NCBI GenBank assembly: GCA_017640615.1
Contig: JAEPQK010000004.1
Coordinates: 186,001 to 250,000 of the forward strand
DNA: 64,000 bases
DNA from: Rhizobiaceae bacterium
GTDB taxonomy: Bacteria; Pseudomonadota; Alphaproteobacteria; Rhizobiales; Rhizobiaceae
Reading direction: 5' to 3'
Part shown: one piece after another, positions 18,411 to 27,641 of the stretch
Layout of the letters: each line of letters begins with the position of its first letter
Numbering within the stretch: the first letter of the stretch is position 1
Made by a program: the position numbers and the translations under genes
Notes under the pieces: generated by a model
Told to the model about the DNA's origin: nothing
What the model saw: only the letters and a program-made list of their open reading frames with translations
The model's database searches: none

Positions 18411-19412
18411 ATGACCCCATTCGCCATCGCCGGCATACAGATGTACGTCAATGCGCTGCAACCCAACGTAGAGGGAATGCTGCACCGGCTAGATATATTG
18501 ATGGCGCGGTTTCCCTGGACGCAGATGGTCGTGTTCAGCGAACTTGCGCCATTTGGTCCGCTCACCAAATTCGCACTGCCGCCCGAAAACGAAACGCTGA
18601 TGCGCTTTAGGGAGGCGGCTCGGAAGCACAATGTCTGGCTCGTACCAGGCACCATGTTCATCCGCGGTGAGGACGGCCTCGTCCGGAACACCGCGCATGT
18701 GATCTCGCCGGATGGCGATACAGTCGCAACCTACGCCAAGATGTTCCCGTTCCGCCCTTATGAGGCGGGTGTCGCGGCGGGAACCGAGTTCTGCATCTTT
18801 GACGTTCCCAATGTCGGCCGTTTCGGTCTGTCCATCTGCTACGACATCTGGTTTCCCGAAACGACAAGAACGCTCACCGCACAGGGTGTCGAGGTTTTGC
18901 TTCACCCCGTGTTGACGGGCACTACCGATCGCGACGCCGAACTCGCGATTGCGCGCGCAACGGCGGCGCAGTTTCAGTGCTACGTCATCGACGTAAACGG
19001 CCTTGGCGCCGGCGGGAACGGACGTTCGGTTTTTGTCGATCCATCGGCGACGGTGATGCACCAGTCCGCCGGTCAGGAGGACATGTTCCCGATGGAAATC
19101 GACCTGGCGTTGGTTCGCCGGCAAAGGGAAACTGGGTTGAAGGGCCTTGGCCAGGTGCTCAAAAGTTTCCGCGACCGTGAGGCCGACTTCGCAGTCTACG
19201 ATCGCTCATCGGGGCTCGATACCTACCTGAGATCGCTTGGTCCGCTCCAGGTGCAGGGTCAGGGTTCGCGCGCTGGATTGGAGCAAGACCTGCGTACCGG
19301 ACCTTATGACGATTTCGAGCTGCAGCCGGTCTCCAAGCAACAAGAGCCGCATCAATTCAAAGGGGCAGAGGAAATCCCATCGCCTGAACTGAACAGAACT
19401 GGGTCTGGCTAA
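18411..19412 (+). CDS. carbon-nitrogen hydrolase (nitrilase superfamily)
   Basis: This 333-residue protein has the complete nitrilase catalytic triad: E44 (VFSELAPFG), K110 (TYAKMFPFRPYE) and C143 (LSICYDIWFPET). The superfamily hydrolyses nitriles, amides or N-carbamoyl groups in the cytoplasm. The C-terminal 60 residues (after LKSFRDREADF) extend beyond the core and look poorly conserved. AAAGGA precedes the ATG at good distance. It is 36 bases upstream of the PLP decarboxylase gene, so it is likely part of the same operon. An N-carbamoylputrescine amidase-like role would fit an amine pathway, but the triad alone does not show substrate. Confidence 0.88.
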   Translation: MTPFAIAGIQMYVNALQPNVEGMLHRLDILMARFPWTQMVVFSELAPFGPLTKFALPPENETLMRFREAARKHNVWLVPGTMFIRGEDGLVRNTAHVISPDGDTVATYAKMFPFRPYEAGVAAGTEFCIFDVPNVGRFGLSICYDIWFPETTRTLTAQGVEVLLHPVLTGTTDRDAELAIARATAAQFQCYVIDVNGLGAGGNGRSVFVDPSATVMHQSAGQEDMFPMEIDLALVRRQRETGLKGLGQVLKSFRDREADFAVYDRSSGLDTYLRSLGPLQVQGQGSRAGLEQDLRTGPYDDFELQPVSKQQEPHQFKGAEEIPSPELNRTGSG

Positions 19413-19448
19413 CGGCCGACCCGGGAGGATCGCAGAACGGAGGACATG

Positions 19449-22184
19449 ATGCACAATATGAGTGACTACTATTCCGCCGTACAGCTGCGATCGGATCGTT
19501 GGAGTGACCTGCGCGGCGCATTGGAGTCACTGGCGCGTAACCCCGAGGGGCGTGACGCGAAGCGCCACCGGGAAAAGATATCCAAGCTTTTCGAAGCGCT
19601 CGAACCGATTGAAGCCTATTGGGCGTTCCCCGGCATGTCGGCGTTCGAGCATATGCGTCGGCAGTTCGACAATGGTCATGTGCATGATGTGGCGTTTGCC
19701 GCGCGACGGATCACCCGCGCTCTCCTGACAGGCGCCTACCGTCGCCGCTCGATTCCACTCGAACGCGAGGGAGTCGACACCGAGGAGCACGAGGATGAAG
19801 CTACGCTGTCGCCGGAAGCGCGGGCCCTCTCCAAGCCCTACTTCGAAGTTCTGATTGTTGACGACGTCAACGAGCATCAGGAACGTTTTCTCCGTCAGTC
19901 GGTGAATGCCATGCGCCGGCCGGAAGATGCGTTCATTTATGAGCCCGTCGTCGTCCCTTCACTGCAAGACGCCCTGATTGCGATACTTTTCAATCACAAC
20001 ATTCAAGCGATCGTCGTACGACCGGGGTTGAAGCTCGAATCGCGGCTGGAGCTTCCCATTCTGACCCGCTACCTCAACCGGGCTGGCGGCGAGGAAGTCA
20101 CCGAAGATATTGCCCCTGAAGACCTCGGGCCGGAACTATGCCGGCTAATTGCTCGGGTCAGGCCTGAGCTGGACGCATACCTGGTGACCGATCGGTCCGT
20201 CGAGGACATTGCCGGTCTCGACCTCGGGATATGCCGCCGAGTGTTCTACAACCAGGAAGACTTCATGGAGCTGCACCTCAACATCATCAGGGGGGTGCAG
20301 GCGCGCTACAAGACGCCGTTCTTTACGGCGCTCAAGGACTATTCGAAGCAACCCACGGGCGTCTTTCACGCAATGCCGATATCGCGCGGCAAGTCGATCT
20401 CGCGTAGCCACTGGATACAGGATATGGGCGCATTTTACGGGCCCAACATCTTTCTGGCGGAGACCTCCGCGACATCGGGCGGCCTGGATTCGCTGCTCGA
20501 ACCCCATGGACCGATCAAGCAGGCGCAGGAGCTCGCCGCGCGCGCCTTTGGCGCCAAGCAGACCTTCTTTGCAACGAACGGCACCTCGACCTGCAACAAG
20601 ATCGTTGTGCAGGCCTTGGTCAGGCCCGATGACATCATCCTGGTCGATCGAGATTGTCACAAGTCACACCACTACGGCATGGTGCTGGCGGGCGCGCAGG
20701 TCTGCTATCTCGATAGCTATCCCCTGAACGAATACTCCATGTACGGCGCGGTTCCTCTGCGCGAAATCAAGCATAAGCTTTTGCAGTTGAAGGCCGCCGG
20801 CAAGCTTGATCGCGTCCGCATGCTTTTGCTTACAAACTGCACGTTTGACGGCATCGTCTACAATGTCGAACGTGTGATGGAGGAGTGTCTGGCAATCAAG
20901 CCCGACCTGATATTCCTTTGGGATGAGGCGTGGTTCGCGTTCGCCCGCTTTGGGCCCACCTACCGCCAGCGCACAGCCATGAACGCCGCCTCGAACCTCC
21001 GCGCGCGGCTGCGCACTGATGAGCATCGGAAAATCTGGGAGAAGCAGCAAGACAAACTCCAGGACGCCGATGACGAGGTGCTGCTCAAAACCCGGCTTCT
21101 GCCGCCGCCCGATGCGCGTATTCGTGTTTATGCCACGCAGTCGACCCACAAGACGCTGACGTCGCTCCGCCAGGGTTCGATGATCCATGTGAACGATCAG
21201 GATTTCAAAGGAGAGGTCGAGCAAAGCTTCCACGAAGCCTATATGACGCACACCTCGACGAGCCCGAACTATCAGATCATTGCATCGCTCGATGTCGGCC
21301 GCAGGCAGGTGGAGCTCGAGGGCTTCGAGTTTGTCCAGCGGCAAGTCGAGGCGGCAATGTCCATGCGCCGCGCTATCTCGACACATCCGCTCCTGCAAAA
21401 ATATTTCAAGGTTCTGACAGCTGGCGACATGATACCGGCGGAATACCGGGAAAGCGGCGTGGAAAGCTATTACAGCCCGGAGCAGGGCTGGACCGATATC
21501 TGGAATTGCTGGGACAAGGATGAATTCGTGCTCGATGCGACCCGCGTTACGCTTGCGGTCGGAGGCACGGGCTGGGACGGAGATACATTCAAGACCCAGA
21601 TATTGATGGACAAATACGGCATTCAGATAAACAAGACCTCGCGCAATACCGTCCTGTTCATGACGAATATTGGCACAACGCGCTCCTCGGTCGCTTACCT
21701 GATCGAGGTCCTGGTGGAGATCGCTCGCGAGCTGGACGATCTTCTCGACGACGCTTCCAAGATGGAAAAACTCGGCTTCGACCGTCGAGTGCGGGCCTTG
21801 ATGCAGGACCTGCCGCCTCTGCCGGATTTCAGTCGCTTCCACGGGGCGTTCTGCGCCGACGCGAAAACGGGCGAGGGCGACATGCGCTCCGCCTTCTTCC
21901 TGAGCTACGATGAAGAAAACTGCGACTACCTGGAGCTCGGGTCGGAGATCGACAAGGTGATGGACGACGGTCGCGAGGTCGTTTCAGCCTCGTTCATTAT
22001 CCCCTATCCGCCCGGTTTTCCGATCCTTGTGCCCGGCCAGGTAGTTAGCCGGGAAATACTCGCCTTCATGCGTGCACTCGATGTGAATGAAATTCACGGG
22101 TACCGCGCCGATCTGGGATTGCGTGTTTTCACCGACGAGGCGCTCAGCCGCCAATCGGGTAAGTTTGCCGCCGCCGCTGAATAA
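19449..22184 (+). CDS. Orn/Lys/Arg-type PLP-dependent decarboxylase, 911 residues
   Basis: ATG 19449 has GGAGG five bases upstream; ATG 19446 is also possible. The protein has a receiver-like N-terminal wing (EVLIVDDVNEHQERF) and a fold-type I core: ATNGTSTCNKIVVQALV, DRDCHKSHHYGMVLAGA, D492 in FLWDEAWFAF and the PLP lysine K568 in QSTHKTLTSLRQGSM. A C-terminal domain ends in IIPYPPGFPILVPGQVVS. It should decarboxylate a basic amino acid to a di- or polyamine in the cytosol. At 911 residues it is longer than typical 710-760-residue members, with a larger N-terminal region. It is followed after 11 bases by an ATP-grasp gene, so the amine may be a building block rather than an acid-stress product. 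Confidence 0.9.
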   Translation: MHNMSDYYSAVQLRSDRWSDLRGALESLARNPEGRDAKRHREKISKLFEALEPIEAYWAFPGMSAFEHMRRQFDNGHVHDVAFAARRITRALLTGAYRRRSIPLEREGVDTEEHEDEATLSPEARALSKPYFEVLIVDDVNEHQERFLRQSVNAMRRPEDAFIYEPVVVPSLQDALIAILFNHNIQAIVVRPGLKLESRLELPILTRYLNRAGGEEVTEDIAPEDLGPELCRLIARVRPELDAYLVTDRSVEDIAGLDLGICRRVFYNQEDFMELHLNIIRGVQARYKTPFFTALKDYSKQPTGVFHAMPISRGKSISRSHWIQDMGAFYGPNIFLAETSATSGGLDSLLEPHGPIKQAQELAARAFGAKQTFFATNGTSTCNKIVVQALVRPDDIILVDRDCHKSHHYGMVLAGAQVCYLDSYPLNEYSMYGAVPLREIKHKLLQLKAAGKLDRVRMLLLTNCTFDGIVYNVERVMEECLAIKPDLIFLWDEAWFAFARFGPTYRQRTAMNAASNLRARLRTDEHRKIWEKQQDKLQDADDEVLLKTRLLPPPDARIRVYATQSTHKTLTSLRQGSMIHVNDQDFKGEVEQSFHEAYMTHTSTSPNYQIIASLDVGRRQVELEGFEFVQRQVEAAMSMRRAISTHPLLQKYFKVLTAGDMIPAEYRESGVESYYSPEQGWTDIWNCWDKDEFVLDATRVTLAVGGTGWDGDTFKTQILMDKYGIQINKTSRNTVLFMTNIGTTRSSVAYLIEVLVEIARELDDLLDDASKMEKLGFDRRVRALMQDLPPLPDFSRFHGAFCADAKTGEGDMRSAFFLSYDEENCDYLELGSEIDKVMDDGREVVSASFIIPYPPGFPILVPGQVVSREILAFMRALDVNEIHGYRADLGLRVFTDEALSRQSGKFAAAAE

Positions 22185-22195
22185 GGGAGGACAAG

Positions 22196-23656
22196 ATGGC
22201 CGCTAAGGAACTCAAGAATATTTCCGAAATTCGCCGCTTCTTCCACCGGAACGAAGACCCGATCTATTTCGTGTCCGCGACAAATTTCAATCTGCTCGGC
22301 ATCGATGAATGGTGTAAGAATTTCAAATACATATGCTATATCGACTGTTACGACGGTCGACACCCCAATGTGTTCTGTCCCTCCGAGCAGCCGCACGCTG
22401 AGTTCCAGTCTATCGAAGACATCAACAATTACCTTCTCCAGCACAAGGAGGTCATCGATTATGTTCGGCGGCGCGGCGGCAGGCCGAAATTTGTCTTCCT
22501 CATGTTCGATGAGGAAACAGAGCGTCTCGCCAAGGAATTGGGAGGCGACGTCTGGTTTCCCAAGGCGAAGCTGCGCACCAAGATGGACAACAAGATCGAA
22601 ACCGTGCGCGTCGGCAACAAGGCCAAGGTACCGTCCGTGCCGAACACGCTGGCCGAGGTCGACAGCTATGACAGCTTGACAAAAACCTGCGCGAAAGCCG
22701 GGCTTGGCAGCGATCTTGTCTTGCAGTCCGCGTTCGGCGATTCAGGCCACACAACATTCTTCATCAAGTCCGAAGCGGATTTCCGCAAGCATGAACATGA
22801 GATCGTCGGTCAGGGCGAAATCAAGATAATGAAGCGCATCGACTGCCGAGGTTCGGCGATTGAGGCCTGTTGTACGTCCCAAGGTACGATTGTCGGTCCG
22901 CTGATGACCGAGTTGGTTGGGTTCAAGGAACTGACCCCCTATCGCGGCGGCTGGTGCGGCAACGAGATATTCTCGACCGCCTTTCCCCCGAAAGCACGCC
23001 AGCATGCGCGCGATTTGACGTTCAAGTTCGGCGAGCAGCTCAGGAAGGAAGGCTATCGCGGCTATTTCGAGTTGGATTTTCTGATCGACAAGAAGACGGG
23101 CGATCTCTGGCTGGGCGAACTGAATCCCAGGATTACCGGTGCCAGCTCGATGACCAATCACGCGGCATTTGCACATGCGGATGCGCCGCTTTTCCTGTTT
23201 CATCTACTCGAATTTTCCAAAACGAAATTCAAACTCAGCGTCGATGAGTTGAATGCGCGGTGGGCCGACCCTTCAATGATCGATTCATGGAGCCAGATGG
23301 TCATCAAGCACACGGAAGATTCCGTGGACATTATCTCGCAGGCGCCACAGACGGGCATCTACAGAATGCTCGATGACGGCAGCGTCGTTTACGACCGGTT
23401 CGACTACCACCGTCGCGCGGTAGAGAGTGAATCCGAGGCGTTTTTCTTGCGTATCCTGAAGGAAGGCGACTACCGCTATGAGGGTGCCGATCTGGGCATC
23501 CTGGTCACGCGCGGCCGCTCCATGACGAGCGGTTTCAAGTTGAACGAACGCGCCAAGCGCTGGATTCACGGAATAAAGCAGGCCTTCTCTGCGAAGCCTC
23601 TGCCGGTCGCAGAAGCAGGACCTGCTCTAGCCGATCCCGCGTTCAAGATATTGTAA
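22196..23656 (+). CDS. ATP-grasp ligase (carboxylate-amine ligase-like)
   Basis: This 486-residue protein shows ATP-grasp features: an A-domain lysine-rich segment (KLRTKMDNKIETVRVGNKAK, about 125-144) and a glycine loop VLQSAFGDSGHTTFF (about 175-189). It also has metal/ATP residues in GYFELDFLID and the diagnostic E308-L-N310-P-R312 of GELNPRITGASS. Such enzymes activate a carboxylate as acyl phosphate and couple it to an amine or thiol; databases often label this type biotin carboxylase-like, but no biotin partner is present. GGGAGG precedes the ATG. Position after an amine-forming decarboxylase suggests an amide-forming ligase; that is inference. Confidence 0.85.
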   Translation: MAAKELKNISEIRRFFHRNEDPIYFVSATNFNLLGIDEWCKNFKYICYIDCYDGRHPNVFCPSEQPHAEFQSIEDINNYLLQHKEVIDYVRRRGGRPKFVFLMFDEETERLAKELGGDVWFPKAKLRTKMDNKIETVRVGNKAKVPSVPNTLAEVDSYDSLTKTCAKAGLGSDLVLQSAFGDSGHTTFFIKSEADFRKHEHEIVGQGEIKIMKRIDCRGSAIEACCTSQGTIVGPLMTELVGFKELTPYRGGWCGNEIFSTAFPPKARQHARDLTFKFGEQLRKEGYRGYFELDFLIDKKTGDLWLGELNPRITGASSMTNHAAFAHADAPLFLFHLLEFSKTKFKLSVDELNARWADPSMIDSWSQMVIKHTEDSVDIISQAPQTGIYRMLDDGSVVYDRFDYHRRAVESESEAFFLRILKEGDYRYEGADLGILVTRGRSMTSGFKLNERAKRWIHGIKQAFSAKPLPVAEAGPALADPAFKIL

Positions 23657-24648
23657 TGGAGTTGGTCTGGCGAACCTTCGCCGAAGCGGAGCCCGGAGAA
23701 AAATGGGCCGCACTGTTCGCTGAATACTGGCCTGACTACCGGATGTGGTGGCTGAAGGAAGGGGAGCAAGCGCGCCCCACCTTTTTAGAGTGTCGGCGTG
23801 CCCTCGACCGGCACATGCCCGAATTGCTTCCCCTCTACGAACAGCTTTGCAGGCTGGCGGGCGGAGGCGATCTCGCAGCGCGCTTCCTGTCCTTCTACCG
23901 ACCCCCGGCTTATCTTTCGGGCTGTAGCCAGGCGATTTGGCCCGGCGAAGAGCCGACCCTGGTGCGCAACTACGACTATCATCCGGCCGCTTTCGATAGT
24001 CTGGTGATGTCAACGTCGTGGCAGGGAAGGCGTGTCATTGGCACGTCCGACGGGCTGTGGGGGCTTGTTGATGGCATGAATGACGCCGGACTTGCCGTGT
24101 CGCTCACATTTGGCGGTCGCACGGTGGTCGGCGACGGCTTCGGCGTACCGCTGATCTTGCGGTATGTCCTGCAAACCTGTCGCACGGCCAGGGAGGCAAG
24201 CGAGGCGCTGGCTCGGGTTCCAACTCACATGAGCTACAACGTCACCGTGCTGGATGCCGAGCGCAACTTTCTAACAGTGCTGCTCGGCCCCGATCGCCCG
24301 GCTGCTGTCACCCATGCGGCTGTCGCGACCAATCATCAGGAGCGCGTGGAATGGGAAGCGCACGCCCGCATGACGGCAACCGTCGAGCGGGAACGTTTCC
24401 TGTTGCAGCGGCTGACGCTGCATGTGGAACCCCAGGAAAAGTTCATTGGGGCATTTCTCAAGCCGCCAATCTATTCCACGGCATTCGACCGTGGATTCGG
24501 GACACTCTATACGGCGGTATATCGCCCCAGGCAGGGTGAAATGGAGCTGCGATGGCCGCGTGCCGTGTGGCCGCTTTCCTTTAGCCGGTTCAAAGAAGAG
24601 ACGCGGCGTATTTACACCCCTGACTCGATGATGGACGGGGTAAGCTGA
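23656..24648 (+). CDS. C45-like Ntn hydrolase (acyl-CoA:6-aminopenicillanate acyltransferase family)
   Basis: This 330-residue protein matches the C45/AAT family. A linker domain precedes G-C90-S-Q, the expected autocatalytic nucleophile, followed by the family signature LVRNYDYHP. Further on come GLVDGMNDAGLAVSLTFGGR, GFGVPLILRYVLQTC and TNHQERVEW. Family members self-cleave before the Cys and then hydrolyse or transfer acyl groups on amides. Its ATG overlaps the TAA of the ATP-grasp gene (TAATG), so the two are translationally coupled. It may trim, transfer or degrade the product of the ligase. Substrate unknown; family call good. Confidence 0.87.
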   Translation: MELVWRTFAEAEPGEKWAALFAEYWPDYRMWWLKEGEQARPTFLECRRALDRHMPELLPLYEQLCRLAGGGDLAARFLSFYRPPAYLSGCSQAIWPGEEPTLVRNYDYHPAAFDSLVMSTSWQGRRVIGTSDGLWGLVDGMNDAGLAVSLTFGGRTVVGDGFGVPLILRYVLQTCRTAREASEALARVPTHMSYNVTVLDAERNFLTVLLGPDRPAAVTHAAVATNHQERVEWEAHARMTATVERERFLLQRLTLHVEPQEKFIGAFLKPPIYSTAFDRGFGTLYTAVYRPRQGEMELRWPRAVWPLSFSRFKEETRRIYTPDSMMDGVS

Positions 24649-25408
24649 AGAACCGGCGGGAGTTGGCTAGCGCATTGAAAAAGCGGCGTCTTTTCGCAAA
24701 ACGTCAGAGACTGCCCCAACTTTGTGAAAGGCTGGTGCAGTTGGCAGTCACCAGCGAACTGGTCTCAGGCGCGTTTACTGGGAATTTACTGGGAATTTCG
24801 AGCCAAACGGGCCGATTTGAAGCCATTTTTTCGTGAATGGAGTATATTTTTTCGCAATAAATAACGCGATTTCAATGGGTTAGATTTTCCGCTAGTTCTT
24901 TCAGTTGGCCGGGAAATTCGGTGTCTTAAACAGGGAAGTCGCCGGGAACTGAACATGCTGGAACTGGCAACTGTCGACTGTTTCAGGAAGCGAGTACTGC
25001 CGTCCGACTAGTGGGATAGCGCAAGGCGTTTGCTAGCGCGGTGGTACGACGCGTTGGCAGAGCGGCCGGCAGGACTTTTGAAGTGGGCTGACGGAGTTTT
25101 TTGTCGAACTCTGTTATGCTGAGAGATCGTCTTAGTGAGATTCCAAGCAGTCCGACAAAATTCTTTGGTGCCTTCGTTGTCGGTGAACAGCGTTCCGATC
25201 AACTGCGCTGGCTTGATTGCTTAACACTCCTGACATCTTCAACCCGATTCCCGGGGATGAAAACTGACCTTGCAGTAGACAGGGGCAGGTGAGTCACATC
25301 ACCCTTTGACGATCGATCGGGCGAATCTCCGACCGCCGCTCGACGAGGCATAGCGATCTCCTCCCAGGTCGATATGCGTCTATGAATGGAACATAAAAGG
25401 TATATCAA
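24649..25408. other. 760-base gene-free stretch with GGGAA motifs
   Basis: No convincing gene is present. The left part is AT-richer than its surroundings (ATTTTTTCGTGAATGG region) and contains five GGGAA pentamers at 24780, 24791, 24911, 24933 and 24944. The right part has scattered open stretches without family resemblance (for example 25101-25292). It separates the decarboxylase cluster from a DNA methyltransferase, so it may be the edge or decayed part of a mobile element. No integrase, terminal inverted repeat or tRNA was seen. Confidence 0.5.
24774..24795. repeat. tandem 11-bp repeat TTTACTGGGAA x2
   Basis: TTTACTGGGAA occurs at 24774-24784 and directly again at 24785-24795, followed by TTT. 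It is the tightest part of the GGGAA-containing region. Possible remnant of a mobile element end or iteron-like site; function unknown. Confidence 0.7.
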
Positions 25409-26791
25409 ATGAACTTATCAGGAACACAGACCGAAGCGGAGGGCGGGGATCGACCTCGCAGCTCTGCTATCGAGGCCGCAGGCAAGGCGCTACAGATCGA
25501 GTATCTAGGCCTTAGCGACCTGAAGCCGTATCGCCGTAACTCTCGAAAGCACTCGCGCAAGCAGATCCGCCAGGTGGCACAGAGCATGCGCGAGTTCGGC
25601 TTCACCAATCCGATTCTGATTGATGAGGACTGCACCATCATTGCCGGCTATGGCCGGCTTGAGGCTGCCAAGCTCAATGGAATGACCTCGGTTCCCTGCG
25701 TGCGCATTGGCACGATGACTGAGGCCCAGAAGCGCGCCTATGTGATTGCCGACAACAAGCTCGCGCTGAACGCTGGGTGGGACGATGAGATACTGGCCGA
25801 AGAGCTTAAGGCCTTGCTCGATGTTGAGATCAGCTTCGACGTCGAACTGACCGGCTTCTCGATCGCCGAGGTTGATAGCCTGGTCGAAGGCCTTGTGCCC
25901 GAAGAAAAGGGCGATCCGCGGGCCGATGCGCTGCCCCCGCTCGATCACAGTTCGACCCGCTGTCGGGTCGGTGATGTGTGGCAGCTTGGTCCGCACCGAC
26001 TGGTTTGCGGCAATGCGCTTGATCCGGTGGTGGTGGGGACCCTGATGGACGGTGACGTTGCACGGATGGTCTTTACGGATCCACCGTACAACATTCCTGT
26101 CCAGGGTTTTGTGGGCGGTGCCGGCAAGGTCAAGCACCGCGAGTTCGCCATGGCCTCGGGCGAGATGACGAATCAACAGTTCACTTCGTTTCTAGCGACT
26201 TCCTTCTCCAACCTCCAGCGCCATTCCTGTGACGGCTCAATCCACTTCGTGTGCATGGACTTCAGGCACATGCGCAACGTGATTGAGGCGGCAGACGGCA
26301 TCTACACCGAACTCAAGAACCTCTGTGTCTGGGTCAAGGACAATGGCGGCATGGGGACCTTCTACCGGTCTCGTCACGAACTGGTCTTCGTCTACAAAAA
26401 CGGCACGGCAGCACATGTGAACTCCTTCGAGCTTGGTCAACATGGGCGCTATCGCACCAATGTCTGGGAATACCGGGGCGCCAATACGCTCAAGGCCGGT
26501 CGGATGGACGAGCTTGCCATGCATCCGACGGTTAAGCCTGTCGATATGATTGCCGATGCGATCAAAGACTGCTCGGCTCGCGGCGAGATCATCCTCGATC
26601 TCTTCGGGGGCTCCGGGTCCACATTGATTGCCGCGCACAAGACCGGGCGGCGAGCCTATCTGAGCGAACTCGACCCCATCTACTGCGACCGTATTCTGCG
26701 GCGCTGGGAGAGCTACGCAAAGGACGAGGCAATCCGCCTCGTTGCCGCAAATGAAGTCGACGCATCGCAACTCAAGGAGGCCGCGCAATGA
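25409..26791 (+). CDS. ParB-domain fused DNA methyltransferase (N4/N6 adenine/cytosine type)
   Basis: Residues 30-135 form a ParB/Srx-like domain (LKPYRRNSRKHS, IIAGYGRLEAAKLNG, AYVIADNKLALNAGWDDE). Residues 180-460 form an S-adenosylmethionine methyltransferase with DPPYN at 224-228, HPTVKPVDMI and then FGGSGST (399-405). The order catalytic motif before SAM motif is that of the beta class. Such ParB-MTase fusions are common in prophages and integrative elements and usually act as orphan modification enzymes; no restriction gene is next to it. It overlaps the DUF5681 gene by 4 bases (26788-26791). Likely mobile cargo. Confidence 0.92.
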   Translation: MNLSGTQTEAEGGDRPRSSAIEAAGKALQIEYLGLSDLKPYRRNSRKHSRKQIRQVAQSMREFGFTNPILIDEDCTIIAGYGRLEAAKLNGMTSVPCVRIGTMTEAQKRAYVIADNKLALNAGWDDEILAEELKALLDVEISFDVELTGFSIAEVDSLVEGLVPEEKGDPRADALPPLDHSSTRCRVGDVWQLGPHRLVCGNALDPVVVGTLMDGDVARMVFTDPPYNIPVQGFVGGAGKVKHREFAMASGEMTNQQFTSFLATSFSNLQRHSCDGSIHFVCMDFRHMRNVIEAADGIYTELKNLCVWVKDNGGMGTFYRSRHELVFVYKNGTAAHVNSFELGQHGRYRTNVWEYRGANTLKAGRMDELAMHPTVKPVDMIADAIKDCSARGEIILDLFGGSGSTLIAAHKTGRRAYLSELDPIYCDRILRRWESYAKDEAIRLVAANEVDASQLKEAAQ

Positions 26792-27597
26792 CTGGAACGA
26801 AACAGTTGCCGGCGATCCCGGCAGAAACGCTCCCGTACGAAGTGGGCTATCGCAAACCGCCGGTCCAGCACCAGTTCGGCAACGGACAGAAGATCAACCG
26901 CAAGGGCCGTCCCAAGGGCTCCAAAAACAAGCAGCCGAAGTTCAACGAGTTGGTTGAGATCACTTTGGAGGAAGCCGGTCGTGACATCGTCGTCACCGAG
27001 GGCGGTCAAAGGGCCGAGATCAGCCGATGGCGCGCGTTCATGCGTCGTCTTTACAGCGATGCCCTTATGGGAAAGTCCCATGCGTCACGACTGTATGCAG
27101 GCCTGGTGACCAATGCGGCTTTGGAAAAGGATCGCCGGCACGAGGAGGGCTTCAAGCATGTGATTGAATTCAAGTTGGGGGCCGAAAAGAGGCTCGAGGA
27201 GTACAAGAAGCGTGGCATTGAGCCACCCAAATTTTTCCTCCATCCCGATCAGTTCGTGCTCGACATCCGCAACGACACCTGGTGGATCGAAGGCCCGCTA
27301 AGCGAGCAGGAGAGGGACGAGTCGATCGCCTTCTATGAAGAACGCCGTAACGAGTGTCAGAGGCTTCTAAAGTTCATTCAAGACCGACTGAGCGAGAGTG
27401 AGCGCGCTCATTCAAATGAGACAGATCCGAAGCTGAGGAAGCGGCTGCAGCGCGACATTGACCAAGACAGGAGCTCCATTGCGACATTCAAGCGGCGCAG
27501 CGAAGAGCTCCTGGAGGCTCTGAAGCCTTGGGGCTTTGTAGAAACGCGGCCGCTTTTGGACGAACAGAAGCCGTCTACCGACACGGGCCAAGGGTGA
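26788..27597 (+). CDS. DUF5681 domain protein
   Basis: This 269-residue protein has the DUF5681 signature near residues 15-50: YRKPPVQHQFGNGQKINRKG, then RPKGSKNKQPKF. The rest is rich in charged helices (for example QDRLSESERAHSNETDPKLR) and could form coiled coil. DUF5681 proteins commonly accompany ParB-MTases in phage-like islands, where a small DNA-binding or packaging-related role has been suggested; function is not established. It is coupled to the methyltransferase gene by an ATGA overlap and followed after 22 bases by a hairpin. Confidence 0.82.
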   Translation: MTGTKQLPAIPAETLPYEVGYRKPPVQHQFGNGQKINRKGRPKGSKNKQPKFNELVEITLEEAGRDIVVTEGGQRAEISRWRAFMRRLYSDALMGKSHASRLYAGLVTNAALEKDRRHEEGFKHVIEFKLGAEKRLEEYKKRGIEPPKFFLHPDQFVLDIRNDTWWIEGPLSEQERDESIAFYEERRNECQRLLKFIQDRLSESERAHSNETDPKLRKRLQRDIDQDRSSIATFKRRSEELLEALKPWGFVETRPLLDEQKPSTDTGQG

Positions 27598-27618
27598 CAC
27601 TCACAAGGACCGGGGGAT

Positions 27619-27641
27619 GGCCAACGCGCATTGCGTTGGCC
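27619..27641 (+). terminator. hairpin terminator after the methyltransferase/DUF5681 pair
   Basis: GGCCAACGC (27619-27627), loop GCATT and GCGTTGGCC (27633-27641) form a perfect 9-bp stem just downstream of the DUF5681 stop, followed by TCTCTTC. The T tract is weak, but the position fits a terminator. Confidence 0.6.

Noticed and set aside
20664-21842. Long minus-strand open frame (392 codons) opposite the decarboxylase gene
   Set aside because: It is a shadow of a strongly conserved coding sequence, has no family resemblance and no start signal.
24774-24954. CRISPR array or plasmid iterons from the GGGAA repeats
   Set aside because: Repeats are too short and irregularly spaced, with no cas or replication gene nearby.
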